From Lachnospiraceae bacterium (lineage in GTDB: Bacteria > Bacillota_A > Clostridia > Lachnospirales > Lachnospiraceae): 28,389 nt of DNA. Below, piece by piece: positions 8,687 through 18,677 of the stretch. The translations under genes and the position numbers were made by a program. Under the pieces are notes generated by a model. It made no database searches. It was not told the origin of the DNA and was given only the letters and a program-made list of their open reading frames with translations. The DNA is taken from NCBI GenBank assembly GCA_016291475.1, contig JAEEXJ010000035.1, positions 1-28,389 on the forward strand. The letters are read 5' to 3'. Positions within the stretch are counted from its first letter, which is position 1; every line of letters starts with the position of its first letter.

Positions 8687-10702
8687 ATGAAAAAAAAGAG
8701 AAGTTCTTTGAAAAAGATTATTCTGCTCAGAGTTCTTGTTGCCGTAACGATCATGATCATGATCATTACCGGATACAACATGTCCACTCAGTCAGGTCAG
8801 ATCAAGAGCTTGTCCGTTTCACTATTGTCTGGCGATTCTGTCTCATATGCCAATGAGATAGCAAATTGGTGGAAACTGATAGAGAGCAGAGTAGAGATGA
8901 GCGCGGAGATCTGGAGAAGTTCGCCTCTCATGAGTTATGAGCAGACCAAAGAGTTACTTGCCGGACTGACGGAATCCGATCCGGACTCTCAGGATATATA
9001 TATGGGTATAGGATCTTCCGGTAAGTTCTTTGACGGATCCGGATGGGTGCCTGATGATACCTTTGTTTTCACCGACAGACCCTGGTATATAGGAGCCGTA
9101 AAAGCAGGCGGTGAGGTGTTCTCTTCAGATCCTTATGTTGATGCCTCGACAGGTAAGACTTGTATAGCCTGCTCCATAATGATAAGGGACGGAGTCGTTC
9201 TCAGCAGTGACATTACTTTTGATAAGATGCAGGAGCAGCTCGATTCCTTTGAATCCAGCTCTGATGAGGTGAAGATTTATATAATCAATTCCGCCACCGG
9301 AGATATTCTTCTCAGCAATGATCAGTCTGTTGTCGGATCAACATTAAACAATTCTACGGACAGTATTATAAAGGGATTGTCATCTGTCTATTCATCGCTT
9401 GATACTACCGCATCATCCAATGGTGACAGGGTTCGGATCACAGGAACCGAAGCCGGAAAAATGATGTATGTGGCAACTGCGGTTGACGGTACTTCCTGGG
9501 TGGTTGCAAGTGCAACACCTTACAGTTTTGTTATGGATCCGACCCTTTCATCATTGAATGTAAGTCTTATCATAACAATTATCTGTCTTTTCATACTTGC
9601 GGCATTCCTGTATTTTGTGATCCGTAAATATTTAAATCCCGTTACTACCATTACCGGTAAGATCGGAGATCTCACAAGCGGTGACTTTACTACCGATATA
9701 GTCCCCGAAGGTAATAATGAGATCACTACACTCAGTGAGCAGCTCAATGATTATATAGATCGTATGAAAGGAATGCTCACTCATCTGACCGAGATCACCG
9801 GAGACATGAATGAGAGTGCGGATCAGTGTGCGGATATCTCCGGCGGTTTAAGCGAATCCAATGCTTCACAGACCGAATCCATAGAGAAACTCAATGATTA
9901 TCTGAACGGTCTGGATCAGTCCATAGAAGATGTGGCAAATGCCGCAACGGAGCTTGCCAACGTATCAAGTAATCTGGCAACCAATTCCGAAGAAGTCAGA
10001 ACACTTTGCGAAGAAACCGTTAAGGCTTCCGAGAGCGGAAGAAGTGAAATGAGAGATATGACTCAGGCAGTCACCGTTCTCAATGATACCATCGGAGAAC
10101 TGACCTCTATCATTCGAATGACAGCAGAGACCGTTGATGAGATCAAGGGTATCACAAATACCATCGGTGATATTTCGTCACAGACTAACCTTCTTTCACT
10201 TAATGCATCCATTGAAGCCGCGAGAGCAGGAGAGGCCGGTAGAGGATTTGCGGTTGTTGCAAGTGAGGTAGGTGCGCTGGCTAATCAGTCATCCACTGCA
10301 GCAGCACATATCACTACACTTGTTGAGACCATTACGGAAAACATCGCAAATATCAACGAGAAGGCCGATGATTGTATCAAGGATATGGAGAGATGCCTTG
10401 CCGGAGTAAGCCGCTCCAACGAGTCGTTCGAATCCATTTACACTGATATAACCAAGGCAACGGATGCCATCACAGGTATTACGGACGGCATCGGAAGGAT
10501 CAATGACGTAGCGTCCAACAATGCTGCGGCAACTGAGGAACAGGCTGCTACCGTCACCCAGATTCTCGAATTGTCTGATACCATTGTTAAAGACAGCGGT
10601 AAGCTTTCCGAGGATACCGAAAGTCTTTCCGAAGTGTCCGAAAAACTCAGCGGATGTTCTGCGGCTGTCAGTGATGATCTGAAGAATTTCAAACTTAATT
10701 GA
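8687..10702 (+). CDS. Methyl-accepting chemotaxis protein with dCache sensor and HAMP
   Basis: This 671-residue chemoreceptor has TM1 at about 10-31, an extracellular dCache domain at about 40-285, TM2 at about 289-313, HAMP at about 314-365 and a long cytoplasmic coiled coil. The conserved signalling tip, with [22 protein letters not shown] cut here as [11 protein letters not shown], lies near 511-520. The sensor shows TDRPWY (R131, W133, Y134) and a later Asp175, part of the amino-acid-binding dCache pattern. The Asp expected two residues after the Tyr is Gly, so an amino-acid ligand is uncertain. A good GGGGAGG site precedes the ATG. It lies 32 bp after metA with no terminator between, so read-through is likely; a TATAAT (8666-8671) without a -35 may add a start. 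A terminator follows. Confidence 0.95.
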   Translation: MKKKRSSLKKIILLRVLVAVTIMIMIITGYNMSTQSGQIKSLSVSLLSGDSVSYANEIANWWKLIESRVEMSAEIWRSSPLMSYEQTKELLAGLTESDPDSQDIYMGIGSSGKFFDGSGWVPDDTFVFTDRPWYIGAVKAGGEVFSSDPYVDASTGKTCIACSIMIRDGVVLSSDITFDKMQEQLDSFESSSDEVKIYIINSATGDILLSNDQSVVGSTLNNSTDSIIKGLSSVYSSLDTTASSNGDRVRITGTEAGKMMYVATAVDGTSWVVASATPYSFVMDPTLSSLNVSLIITIICLFILAAFLYFVIRKYLNPVTTITGKIGDLTSGDFTTDIVPEGNNEITTLSEQLNDYIDRMKGMLTHLTEITGDMNESADQCADISGGLSESNASQTESIEKLNDYLNGLDQSIEDVANAATELANVSSNLATNSEEVRTLCEETVKASESGRSEMRDMTQAVTVLNDTIGELTSIIRMTAETVDEIKGITNTIGDISSQTNLLSLNASIEAARAGEAGRGFAVVASEVGALANQSSTAAAHITTLVETITENIANINEKADDCIKDMERCLAGVSRSNESFESIYTDITKATDAITGITDGIGRINDVASNNAAATEEQAATVTQILELSDTIVKDSGKLSEDTESLSEVSEKLSGCSAAVSDDLKNFKLN

Positions 10703-10722
10703 TAGCGTTATCTATAAAGATT

Positions 10723-10753
10723 ACCTCCTTATCGCATGATAAGGAGGTTTTTT
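10723..10753 (+). terminator. Rho-independent terminator after dCache chemoreceptor
   Basis: Arms ACCTCCTTATC (10723-10733) and GATAAGGAGGT (10738-10748), loop GCAT, then six Ts. The 3' arm contains a perfect Shine-Dalgarno sequence, but no start codon follows it at a suitable distance. Confidence 0.93.
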
Positions 10754-10777
10754 AGTGCTAAGTAAACCTATTTATGG

Positions 10778-10783
10778 TAGGAT
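10778..10783 (+). promoter_or_regulatory. Possible extended -10 box for the MFS-degV unit
   Basis: TG-G-TAGGAT resembles an extended -10 hexamer, and no good -35 lies at 17 bp. A start about 7 bp downstream would fall at or next to the ATG at 10791, giving a nearly leaderless mRNA. This is weak evidence; a promoter is expected here only because a terminator lies just upstream. Confidence 0.3.
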
Positions 10784-10790
10784 ATAGGGT

Positions 10791-11981
10791 ATGAAAAGCG
10801 GATCATGGACATTCAGATATACGCTCATTAACATGACGTATTTTGCCGCGTTTTGTACCATTCATGCAATGGCTGCGGTATACCTGCTCGCTAACGGTTT
10901 TTCCAATACCGAAGTGGGAGTACTTCTTGCGGTCGCAAATATCTCATCTGCTCTGATCCAGCCATATATCGCCGGGATCATTGACAAACCCGGACCACTT
11001 ACGAACAGAAGGTTCATTCTCATATCCGTGTTCGTGATCATGATCGGATCGGTTCTTCTTAAATTCCTCAGCTCACATAAGATCATAGTATTCGTCATCT
11101 ATGCACTTATATATATGATCCAGTTTGCGTATCAGCCTGTAATGACGGCTCTTTGTTTTGAATATCAAAAGGCCGGCTGTAATATTTTCTACGGACTGGC
11201 CAGGGGGCTCGGATCTGCGAGTTTTGCGGTAACATCCGCATTTATCGGAGGGGTTGTCGAGAAAAAAGGTGTAGATATCCTTCTTTTGGTCAACGTGATC
11301 ACTATGATCCTCTCTGCGATAGTGGTCTATACTTTTAAGAAGCCGGAAGATAAGGGCGCGGAGAGAGCCGGTGATGAAAAGGCGCAGGGTAAGGCCCATA
11401 ACAACATTCTGGAATTTGCCAAAACATACCCTGCTTTTTCAGTATTTCTGATCGGAACGATCTGTTTTTACTTTGCCCATAACATGATCAATGATTTCAT
11501 GATCCAGATAATCAGAAGTCTGGGAGGAGCGGAGACGGAGCTTGGTTATTCCAATTTCCTGCAGGCCATCCTGGAACTTCCGGTTATGGCGGTTATCGGA
11601 TTTTTCCTCAAGAAGATATCTTCCGGGAAAATGCTTGTTTTCTCGGGAACCGCGTTTTTCGTGAAGATCCTTATCTTAATGTTTGTTACCAATATGGCAG
11701 GCATGTATGTCAGTCAGTCATTCCAGCTCTTTGCATATGCGGTGTTTATCCCGGCTGCGGCCTATTATGTCAGTACGACCATGGACGAGCTGGATCAGGT
11801 AAAGGGGCAGGCTTATGTTACCAGTGCCATAACCGTCGGAGGTGTGTTCTCCAATCTTATAAGCGGGATAATCCTTGACAATTTCGGCATCAAGGCCATG
11901 CTTGGAACAGGTTGCGTTGTCTGTGCTGTGGGAGTGATCATCGGATATGCGGCGATGAACAGGCTTCCCTCTCATGCTTAA
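10791..11981 (+). CDS. Major facilitator superfamily transporter (LacY/nucleoside-symporter-like)
   Basis: This 396-residue protein has about twelve hydrophobic segments and no signal peptide, as expected for an MFS permease. The N-terminal half has a typical inter-helix segment (PYIAGIIDK...NRRFIL) after TM2, and YGLARGLGSASFAV resembles the MFS_1-like group that includes LacY and nucleoside-proton symporters. A charged central loop (about 185-205, KPEDKGAERAGDEKAQGK) separates the two halves. The substrate cannot be read from the sequence. The ribosome-binding site is weak (AGGATATAGGG just before the ATG). The DegV gene starts 35 bp later without a terminator, so the two may be co-transcribed. 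Confidence 0.85.
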   Translation: MKSGSWTFRYTLINMTYFAAFCTIHAMAAVYLLANGFSNTEVGVLLAVANISSALIQPYIAGIIDKPGPLTNRRFILISVFVIMIGSVLLKFLSSHKIIVFVIYALIYMIQFAYQPVMTALCFEYQKAGCNIFYGLARGLGSASFAVTSAFIGGVVEKKGVDILLLVNVITMILSAIVVYTFKKPEDKGAERAGDEKAQGKAHNNILEFAKTYPAFSVFLIGTICFYFAHNMINDFMIQIIRSLGGAETELGYSNFLQAILELPVMAVIGFFLKKISSGKMLVFSGTAFFVKILILMFVTNMAGMYVSQSFQLFAYAVFIPAAAYYVSTTMDELDQVKGQAYVTSAITVGGVFSNLISGIILDNFGIKAMLGTGCVVCAVGVIIGYAAMNRLPSHA

Positions 11982-12016
11982 ATATTTTTTGCGGTCCATA
12001 TACGGAGGTTGAAAAA

Positions 12017-12847
12017 ATGGCAATTAAGATCATCGGCGACAGCTGCTGTGATTTCACAAAGCTCGAGCTTAGAAAGGGTATGCATGTAAGCGTACCCATG
12101 TCCGTAACCATAGGCGGTATCGAATACCGTGACGACGGAAGAAGAACACAGGAAGATTGGATCAAAATGATCAAGGAAGATCCCGGATACCCCAAGTCTG
12201 CATGTCCTTCTCCTGATGATTTCTATAATGCTTTTGATGAAAATTGCGACAATTATGTAGTTACTTTGTCGTCCAAATTAAGCGGCGTGTACAATGCCGC
12301 GATGGTAGCCAAGGAAATGTTTGAGGAAGAGCATGAAGATGTAAAAATACATGTATTTGATTCCAAGAGCGCCGCAGCAGGCGAGCATCTGGTCTCCGAT
12401 AAGATCGTGGCTCTTAACGATGCCGGTAAGTCATTTGACGAGATAGTCAAAGAGGTTGAGGCGTTTCGTGATGATATGTTTACGGTCTTTGTACTGGACG
12501 ATCTGGAAACATTCAAGAGAAACGGCAGACTGAAAGGCGTTAAGGCTCTGGTAGCTACAGCTCTTAATGTAAAACCTGTATTATACGGAGATGACGGTGA
12601 GATCAAACAGCTTGACCAGGCCATGGGAATGCAAAATGCCGTTAACAGAATGCTGTATCATATCGAAAAGAAAAAGATCGATCCTTCGAGAGCGGTCAGG
12701 ATCACTCAGTGTGAAAGCAAGGAGTTGTGCCTGAAGATAGCTAAGATCCTCACCGAAAGGTTCGGTTTTACCGATGTTAAGATTCTTAATGCGGGCGGAA
12801 TATCCACCTCATATGAGAATCCGGGCGGAGTAGTCATAGCGATGTGA
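12017..12847 (+). CDS. DegV-family fatty-acid-binding protein
   Basis: This is a 276-residue DegV protein. The family binds fatty acids in the cytoplasm and in some Firmicutes (FakB) presents them to the kinase FakA for phosphorylation. Family signatures are IIGDSCCD at the start, VVTLSSKLSGVYNAA (81-95), HVFDSKSAAAGEH (112-124), and RLKGVKALVATALNVKPVL in the second domain. The start is the ATG at 12017, eight bases after GGAGG (12004-12008). A longer in-frame extension back to 11912 overlaps the MFS gene and lacks family similarity, so I reject it. It ends the unit at a strong terminator. No fakA is nearby, so its exact role is open. Confidence 0.92.
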   Translation: MAIKIIGDSCCDFTKLELRKGMHVSVPMSVTIGGIEYRDDGRRTQEDWIKMIKEDPGYPKSACPSPDDFYNAFDENCDNYVVTLSSKLSGVYNAAMVAKEMFEEEHEDVKIHVFDSKSAAAGEHLVSDKIVALNDAGKSFDEIVKEVEAFRDDMFTVFVLDDLETFKRNGRLKGVKALVATALNVKPVLYGDDGEIKQLDQAMGMQNAVNRMLYHIEKKKIDPSRAVRITQCESKELCLKIAKILTERFGFTDVKILNAGGISTSYENPGGVVIAM

Positions 12848-12859
12848 CGGGATGATTTC

Positions 12860-12912
12860 AAAAAAAGCATTGATACCGAAGATGTGACAAAAGTGGTATC
12901 AATGCTTTTTTA
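12860..12912 (+). terminator. Rho-independent terminator after degV
   Basis: An 18-bp stem (12860-12877 with 12895-12912) has a 17-nt loop (GAAGATGTGACAAAAGT) and a run of Ts on the 3' side. The A-rich 5' arm makes it symmetrical, but the nearest downstream gene runs the same way. Confidence 0.9.
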
Positions 12913-12941
12913 TTCAAATATAGTATAATAAATGTTATAAT
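12913..12941 (+). promoter_or_regulatory. Promoter of the GGDEF-EAL / chemoreceptor pair
   Basis: TTCAAA (-35, 12913-12918), 17 bp, then TG-T-TATAAT (perfect extended -10, 12933-12941). A second TATAAT lies at 12924-12929. The predicted start near 12948 falls after a TTG at 12944, which rules out that codon and supports the ATG at 12977. Confidence 0.75.
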
Positions 12942-12976
12942 CATTGGAGGATTTCATACATAACGGGGGAAGACGT

Positions 12977-14716
12977 ATGAAAAAGGCCGACGACAATGAA
13001 ACAAAGATGATAATGGAACAGACCCTTGACAGGCTTTATGCCGGTAAGGACGAGATTCCGGTCTGGCACTTTGTTCTTCTGGTCGCGTTGTATCTTATTG
13101 CAACCGGTGTTGTCAGCGTAACGGCTGCCTCCGGAAGCACATTAAATCTTTTTGGAAACCATATTCCCCTGTACACATGCGCGGGCGTTTTTACGGCTGT
13201 TGCCAATATATGTGTTCTTATCCTTACCATGTATTTCGGTAAAAAAGGATTCGTTACGTCTCTTACTTTTCTTATAGTTCAGATCCCAATTATTCTTATT
13301 AAGATCATAACTGCTGATGCCTTTACAAGTATACCGGGTGTATTCAGCAATGTTCTTACCATAATCGCAGTCTGCGTTATCTATTTCAGCAACAGGAAGA
13401 TCACTGCGGTACAAAAACAGCTTCGCAATCAGGCGGTCAATGATATCCTCACCGGACTTCCCAACTGGTTTGCCTGTACGGAACTTATAAATGCTCTGAT
13501 AGCCAAGAACATGCCTTTTGTCAATGTCACGATCAATATGAACGGATTCAAGGCCATCAACGATACAATGGGATTTGACAGCGGAAATCAGGTTCTTAAA
13601 GAGGTTGCGAGAAGGTGGAAGATCATAGCGGATTCTGGCACTTCCGGAACACTTGATTTCATATCCAGACTCAGTGCGGATGAATTCTGTCTGATCATCA
13701 GAAGATACAGATCCGACGAAGATATTGTAAAAACGATCAGCCTGTACGAGGCAGCCTTAAAAGACCGTTTTACCGTATACGGATGTGACTTTCAGATGAG
13801 CGCCAGCTTCGGCTACTCGATCTTTCCGGACGACGGCGCTAACATCAATGAACTTGTGGTCGCTTCAAATGCCGCTATGAAAAAGATCAAGCATGAGAGC
13901 AACTCTAACCATATACTCAAGTTTACTCCGGATCTGCTCGAGGACAGTACTTTTGAGATGGAGGGCAAGGTCAGGGCTGCCATCGAGAATGATACTGTTT
14001 TCTATATGCTGCAGCCTCAGTTTGATATGGATCATAACCTTAGGGGCTTCGAAGCTCTGGCTCGAATGAAGGATGATGAGGGTAATTTTATCAGCCCCGG
14101 AGAGTTCATTCCGGTTGCGGAAAAGTGCGGACTTATTGATAAGCTTGACGGTATAGTCTTCAGAAAGGCGGCTTCTTTTATCGGGGATCTTATTTCCGAT
14201 ACCGGATCCGGAATCACACTAAGTCTTAATGTATCCGTAAGACACTTGATGATGACCGGTTTCACTGATGAGATCAGAAAACTTCTGGATATGAGTAAAA
14301 TCCCTCCTTCACAGCTGGAAATCGAAGTAACCGAATCCATCATGATCGAATCTATGGAAAAGGCAAAGCATTTTGTGGAAGAGATCAGGGAGATGGGAGT
14401 TCAGATAGCGATAGATGATTTCGGTACAGGTTATTCGTCACTCAGCTATATCAACTCCGTACCCGCCACGCTTCTTAAGATCGATAAGGCATTTATCGAT
14501 GATATCAATAAGGACGATAAGTCCAAAGCTTATGTACAGACGATCATTTCTCTCGGACATATCATGGGACTTGATGTAATATCCGAAGGCGTTGAGGATG
14601 AATCTCAGCTTACTACCCTTAAGGAGATCGGATGCGATCTTGTACAGGGGTATGTATGGGGACGGCCTCTTCCTCCTGAAGAAGCTCAGAAAGTTGTAAT
14701 GGATTCTTTAAAGTAA
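12977..14716 (+). CDS. Membrane GGDEF-EAL protein; degenerate GGDEF, intact EAL (predicted c-di-GMP phosphodiesterase)
   Basis: From the ATG at 12977 (ribosome-binding site GGGGGA 6-8 bp upstream) the protein is 579 residues. About four membrane helices (30-138) precede the GGDEF domain (about 150-315). That domain looks inactive as a cyclase: the signature is SADEF (233-237), and the metal Asp of the usual DLDxFK segment is Asn (INMNGFK). The EAL domain (about 325-575) keeps FEALAR, the metal Asn in LSLNVS, Glu in [14 protein letters not shown], the Lys in LKIDKAF, SEGVE and VQGYVWGRP, so c-di-GMP hydrolysis is likely. It shares a transcript with the following chemoreceptor. The minus-strand gene at 16258 is a close relative across GGDEF and EAL. 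A TTG 33 bp upstream was rejected as the start. Confidence 0.92.
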   Translation: MKKADDNETKMIMEQTLDRLYAGKDEIPVWHFVLLVALYLIATGVVSVTAASGSTLNLFGNHIPLYTCAGVFTAVANICVLILTMYFGKKGFVTSLTFLIVQIPIILIKIITADAFTSIPGVFSNVLTIIAVCVIYFSNRKITAVQKQLRNQAVNDILTGLPNWFACTELINALIAKNMPFVNVTINMNGFKAINDTMGFDSGNQVLKEVARRWKIIADSGTSGTLDFISRLSADEFCLIIRRYRSDEDIVKTISLYEAALKDRFTVYGCDFQMSASFGYSIFPDDGANINELVVASNAAMKKIKHESNSNHILKFTPDLLEDSTFEMEGKVRAAIENDTVFYMLQPQFDMDHNLRGFEALARMKDDEGNFISPGEFIPVAEKCGLIDKLDGIVFRKAASFIGDLISDTGSGITLSLNVSVRHLMMTGFTDEIRKLLDMSKIPPSQLEIEVTESIMIESMEKAKHFVEEIREMGVQIAIDDFGTGYSSLSYINSVPATLLKIDKAFIDDINKDDKSKAYVQTIISLGHIMGLDVISEGVEDESQLTTLKEIGCDLVQGYVWGRPLPPEEAQKVVMDSLK

Positions 14717-14732
14717 GAAAGGAGATCTTAGT

Positions 14733-16208
14733 ATGTCATCTGTCAATCTTCAATCGGATCAGGTAAAGAGGGTCAATAAACTGATGCTCACAGTAATGAT
14801 CGTGACCTCGATCTTTGCTTCCATCGGTTTGGTATCCCAGCTTGCCATGTCGGATATGAATCCGATGCAAAGCATAATTCCGCTAATACTTGTTATCGTC
14901 AATCTGATAGCTACGATCCTTATCAGTATCAATGCTCCGGATATGATGAAATCTTATGTGGCTGTCGGATATACCGTTGTCTATGCAGTTATGCTTCTTT
15001 CAACCACATCCACAAGTATCTATCCTTATATGATCCCTGTTCTCATAGTAATGGTCATGTATTTCGATCGTAAGCTGACTATAGGAATGGGCAGTGCATT
15101 CCTTATTCTCAACTTTATCCGTGTGATCCTTAACTTTGCTCAGGCTGAAGATCCCACTGCAGTTATCGAAGTTGTTATGATAGAGATCATCATCTCCATT
15201 CTTACCTTTGTAGGTACCGTATCAGGATCCAAGCTTCTTTCATCTTTCATGAAAGAAGATATGGAAGAGATTGAAATTGCCTCTGCCGAGAGAGAGAAAG
15301 TCTCACAGCATATCTTAGAGATCACCGATGATGTAGTAGGTAAGGTAGATGTGCTTAAGTCGAGTCTGGATGATCTTAATACAACTTCATCCCATGTAAG
15401 CGATGCGATGGATCAGATCGGAAGGGGTAATGAAGAAAATGTTCATGCCGTAGAACTTCAGACTCAGATGACCAGCGATATTCAGAAGGTGGTCGAAGAA
15501 ACGGAGAGAATGACTCTTGATGCGGTTGATGCTTCACAGGAGATGCTGGATCTGTTAAATAAGTGTCTGTCAGATATGGAGGCTCTTGTTGCAAAATCGC
15601 TTGAGAACACTACCGTCGGAAATCAGATGATGGGAGCCGCCGAGAAACAGCAGGCTTCTTCCGAACAGGCTATGAACATTACCGATATGATCCTCAGCAT
15701 TTCCGATCAGACGAACCTGCTTTCACTTAATGCCTCAATTGAAGCGGCAAGAGCGGGAGAGTCGGGAAGAGGATTTGCGGTTGTTGCCAATGAGATCAGC
15801 AATCTGGCTGCTCAGACCAAGAATTCTACCGAACAGATAACCAAGATCCTTCAGGAACTCAAAGATAATGCCAGTGAAGTTTCGGATAAGGCCGGTACAA
15901 CCGTTGATACCGCCAATGTCCAGACCGAACTTGCAGAGATGACCAAACAGCAGCTTAATGAATCCAAGAAGCGTTCCGAGGAACTTTCCGAGAAGCTTAA
16001 AGCCATTAAGAAAGACATGAAGATGATCAAAGATTCCAATAACAAGGTTGTTGAGAGTACTTCATCGCTTATGGCGACAAGCGAAGAATTCAATGCTAGT
16101 ACGGATGAGATGATAAATCTTACTCACCAGAATATGTCTAAGATAGAAGAATCTCTTTCTCTTATGAATGCAATTTCCGATAAGATGTCGGAACTTTCAA
16201 AACAGTAA
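14733..16208 (+). CDS. Methyl-accepting chemotaxis protein, six-helix membrane sensor, no HAMP
   Basis: This 491-residue receptor lacks an extracellular sensor. Instead about six membrane helices fill residues 18-165 (for example [19 protein letters not shown] and [17 protein letters not shown]), directly joined to the cytoplasmic coiled coil without a recognisable HAMP domain. The signalling tip ([20 protein letters not shown]) lies at about 335-354. Such receptors may sense membrane state, energy or a small lipophilic molecule; this is inference. AAAGGAG lies 8-10 bp before the ATG and the gap to the preceding GGDEF-EAL gene is only 16 bp, so the two are co-transcribed, which ties chemotaxis to c-di-GMP breakdown. 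A terminator follows 16 bp after the stop. Confidence 0.93.
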   Translation: MSSVNLQSDQVKRVNKLMLTVMIVTSIFASIGLVSQLAMSDMNPMQSIIPLILVIVNLIATILISINAPDMMKSYVAVGYTVVYAVMLLSTTSTSIYPYMIPVLIVMVMYFDRKLTIGMGSAFLILNFIRVILNFAQAEDPTAVIEVVMIEIIISILTFVGTVSGSKLLSSFMKEDMEEIEIASAEREKVSQHILEITDDVVGKVDVLKSSLDDLNTTSSHVSDAMDQIGRGNEENVHAVELQTQMTSDIQKVVEETERMTLDAVDASQEMLDLLNKCLSDMEALVAKSLENTTVGNQMMGAAEKQQASSEQAMNITDMILSISDQTNLLSLNASIEAARAGESGRGFAVVANEISNLAAQTKNSTEQITKILQELKDNASEVSDKAGTTVDTANVQTELAEMTKQQLNESKKRSEELSEKLKAIKKDMKMIKDSNNKVVESTSSLMATSEEFNASTDEMINLTHQNMSKIEESLSLMNAISDKMSELSKQ

Positions 16209-16224
16209 TATCATATAAATTAAT

Positions 16225-16260
16225 AGGGCTGATGTACCCGGTACATCAGCCCTTTTTTTA
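16225..16260. terminator. Intrinsic terminator between convergent genes
   Basis: Stem AGGGCTGATGTAC (16225-16237) with GTACATCAGCCCT (16241-16253) and a 3-nt loop is followed by seven Ts and serves the plus-strand chemoreceptor. On the minus strand the hairpin lies just after the GGDEF-EAL stop but is followed only by an A/T-mixed stretch, so its action there is weaker. Confidence 0.9.
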
Positions 16261-18495
16261 TGAGTTTGTTTCTTCGAGGACCAGTTTTTCGGAATCTTCC
16301 GCAGACAGAGGATGTCCCCATACGAAGCCCTGAATGAAGTCGCATCCGATTTCCCTGAGGGTTTTTATCTGTTCGGGTTCCTCAACACCTTCCGATATTA
16401 CATCGAATCCGAGAATGTGTCCTATCGATATGATGGATGCTACATACTGCCTTGAAGATTCGCTTGAATCCATCTTATCTATGAAGGATTTGTCAATCTT
16501 GAGAAGCGTTGCGGGGAATTTGTTCAGGTAGCTGAGGGATGAATATCCGGTTCCGAAATCATCGATGGCTATCTGAATACCCATGCTCTTGATCTCATCT
16601 ATACATCTTAGTGCTTTCTCTGCGGAATCTATCATTATTGATTCCGTAATCTCAATTTCCAGCTTGTTGGCGGGAATATCGCTTGTTAAGATCAGCTCCC
16701 GTATCTCGTTCAGGAAATCATTCTTCATGAGATGACGTACCGAAGCGTTTATGCTGAGTGTCAGATCCGCACCGGTTTTCTTGAGAAGATTTCCAAAGAA
16801 CTGACCGGCCTTCTTGAATACGATTCCGTCAACTCTGTCTATAAGTCCTACCTTTTCGGCAACGGGAATAAACTCGCCGGGGCTTATAATATTACCGTTA
16901 GAATCTTTCATTCTGGCGAGAGCTTCAAAGCCGCGAAGCTTATGATCCATATCGTATTGAGGCTGAAGGTTAAAGAAAATAGTATCATTTTCAATGGCTG
17001 TTCGGATCATATTCTCAACTTCAAGGATATGTTCATCTCTGATTATATCCGGCGTAAATCTCAAAACATGCTGTGAACTGTTAGCCTGTTTGATCTCCTT
17101 CATGGCGGCGTTTGCATGAGTTATGAGAGTGTCTGCCGAATCCGCATCGGTGGGGAATTCGGCATATCCGAAGCTGGCGGTAACATGCAGATCGCAACCG
17201 TCAACGGTAAGCCTTTCGTTAAGAACATCCACATACAGATCTATGATGTTGAGAAGCTCTTCCTGATTCTTATATCCTTTTACAACAAGCAGGAATTCGT
17301 CTCCACTGGTTCTGGAGAGGAATATATCCGCATCGGGATCATCAAATACAGAGATGGCATTCCAGCGTTTTGCAATCTCGGCAAGAACCTGATTTCCTGC
17401 GTCAAATCCCAGGGTATCATTAATACTCTTGAAATTGTTAAGATCAATCGATACGGCTGAAAACTTGGTGTTTGAGTAGATCAGGCTTTCAACATACTCT
17501 CTGCTGGCAAAGCGATTGGGAAGACCTGTAAGAGTCTCCGTATAACTCATACGATGAAGCCTCTGAATTATATTGTATCTGGCTATATGTGACGAGATGA
17601 AGAATGTAGTCAGTTCAAGGACTTCTCTGATATGTAATGTATCATTAATATCAAAATTGGTTACCCATATATAACCCAGAAGTTCTCTTCCCTGTCTGAG
17701 CGGAAACAGAACTACGCTTTTAACACCTGCCTCAACAAGAGTCAGGTACCATGGGTGATTTATCTTACTGTAATACTCAAAATCCTTTTCGTCTTTGATT
17801 ATCGCACATTCGCCTTCGGTATCAAGCATCTTTTCCCATGATGCGGCGATCTCATAAAAGTTGTTGAATTTAGATACCTGTTTGATATTACTGCTTGCTT
17901 CATAATCCGTAGCCAGAATGGAATATTCCTTAGTCTCATTATGTAAGAGCAGAACGGTACATCCGGCGGCTTTACAGATGCGTCTGATCTCATATATGAC
18001 ATTTCCTATGGCTTCCTTGAGATTATCGGATTTGTGAAGTTTGATACAAGCTTTAAGAACATCGTTAGATATCTGCGAGGTATCAACGATCTCCTGGACC
18101 ATATCTTCACTGTTATCCAATGTCAGAAAGTGAACACAATATGTGTATTTATCATCTTCATAATCCAGAGGTACGGAATAAATATCAAGCCATTTACCTG
18201 ATTCTCCCAGTCTGGCTCCTGTATGAATCCTTATCTTATTGACTGCACTGCGATAGCAGACATCTTCAAAATTGCGGTTGTGAGGAAGATACTCGGTATA
18301 TAGTGACTCAGGAACAAACGAGATATTTTTGTTTGTTTCGAAGACGGGATTATCCATTGCAAGAGAAAGGACTATGCCGGTGAATTTGTCGTTGCCTGTT
18401 ACAAAGCGCACTTCACCACATCCGTCCTCTTTTTTCTCGACGGATAAAACACCAGCTGGAGAATAAAAAGAATTGACAAAAGAATTAAAATCCAT
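16258..18495 (-). CDS. Soluble PAS/GAF-GGDEF-EAL protein (c-di-GMP turnover)
   Basis: From the ATG at 18495 the protein is 745 residues. A PAS-like N-terminal region (about 1-130), a GAF-like domain (about 150-300, ending ELLGYIWVTNFD), GGDEF (about 315-475) and EAL (about 485-740) follow. No membrane helix is seen. The cyclase metal Asp is kept (SIDLNNFK) and the signature is SGDEF (397-401), a form that can be active. No RxxD inhibitory site precedes it. The EAL domain keeps [33 protein letters not shown] and SEGVE, so it can be bifunctional or mainly a phosphodiesterase. The ATG at 18495 has GAGGG 8 bp upstream; an upstream ATG (18513) and TTG (18516) in frame have no good site. It is transcribed against its plus-strand relative. 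Confidence 0.92.
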   Translation of the reverse strand: MDFNSFVNSFYSPAGVLSVEKKEDGCGEVRFVTGNDKFTGIVLSLAMDNPVFETNKNISFVPESLYTEYLPHNRNFEDVCYRSAVNKIRIHTGARLGESGKWLDIYSVPLDYEDDKYTYCVHFLTLDNSEDMVQEIVDTSQISNDVLKACIKLHKSDNLKEAIGNVIYEIRRICKAAGCTVLLLHNETKEYSILATDYEASSNIKQVSKFNNFYEIAASWEKMLDTEGECAIIKDEKDFEYYSKINHPWYLTLVEAGVKSVVLFPLRQGRELLGYIWVTNFDINDTLHIREVLELTTFFISSHIARYNIIQRLHRMSYTETLTGLPNRFASREYVESLIYSNTKFSAVSIDLNNFKSINDTLGFDAGNQVLAEIAKRWNAISVFDDPDADIFLSRTSGDEFLLVVKGYKNQEELLNIIDLYVDVLNERLTVDGCDLHVTASFGYAEFPTDADSADTLITHANAAMKEIKQANSSQHVLRFTPDIIRDEHILEVENMIRTAIENDTIFFNLQPQYDMDHKLRGFEALARMKDSNGNIISPGEFIPVAEKVGLIDRVDGIVFKKAGQFFGNLLKKTGADLTLSINASVRHLMKNDFLNEIRELILTSDIPANKLEIEITESIMIDSAEKALRCIDEIKSMGIQIAIDDFGTGYSSLSYLNKFPATLLKIDKSFIDKMDSSESSRQYVASIISIGHILGFDVISEGVEEPEQIKTLREIGCDFIQGFVWGHPLSAEDSEKLVLEETNS

Positions 18496-18527
18496 GCAAG
18501 CTACCCTCGCCATCAACTTACAGGCTA

Positions 18528-18568
18528 ATTATAATAGTCATTATAATTATACACTAAAGTCGGGTAAA
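18528..18568 (-). promoter_or_regulatory. Promoter region of the minus-strand GGDEF-EAL gene
   Basis: Three minus-strand TATAAT hexamers lie in this A/T-rich stretch (18533-18528, 18545-18540, 18551-18546). The middle one has TTTACC (18568-18563) 17 bp upstream as a fair -35. Which is used cannot be told by eye. Confidence 0.5.
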
Positions 18569-18595
18569 ATGGGTAGAGGAGAAAAAATCTGATAA

Positions 18596-18624
18596 TTGAC
18601 AAGTTAGTCAAGACTAACTATAAT
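18596..18624 (+). promoter_or_regulatory. Perfect sigma-70-type promoter of the ZIP gene with built-in operator
   Basis: Consensus TTGACA (18596-18601), exactly 17 bp, then consensus TATAAT (18619-18624). The spacer is filled by an 18-bp palindrome (18602-18619): AGTTAGTC-AA-GACTAACT. A perfect promoter with a perfect palindrome between its boxes implies a repressor that blocks polymerase. The same RGTTAG-N6-CTAACY pattern recurs at 21631, 27964 and 27996. Confidence 0.9.
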
Positions 18625-18677
18625 CTGTTCAACTTGGAACTTTTACAAATTCATATACAGATACAAGGAGAAATCAT

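Noticed and set aside
11912..12016. N-terminal extension of the DegV protein
   Set aside because: It overlaps the MFS gene end and has no DegV similarity; the ATG at 12017 has a GGAGG site at ideal spacing.
12944..12976. TTG start for the plus-strand GGDEF-EAL protein
   Set aside because: The extended -10 at 12933-12941 places the transcription start after this codon; the ATG at 12977 has its own ribosome-binding site.
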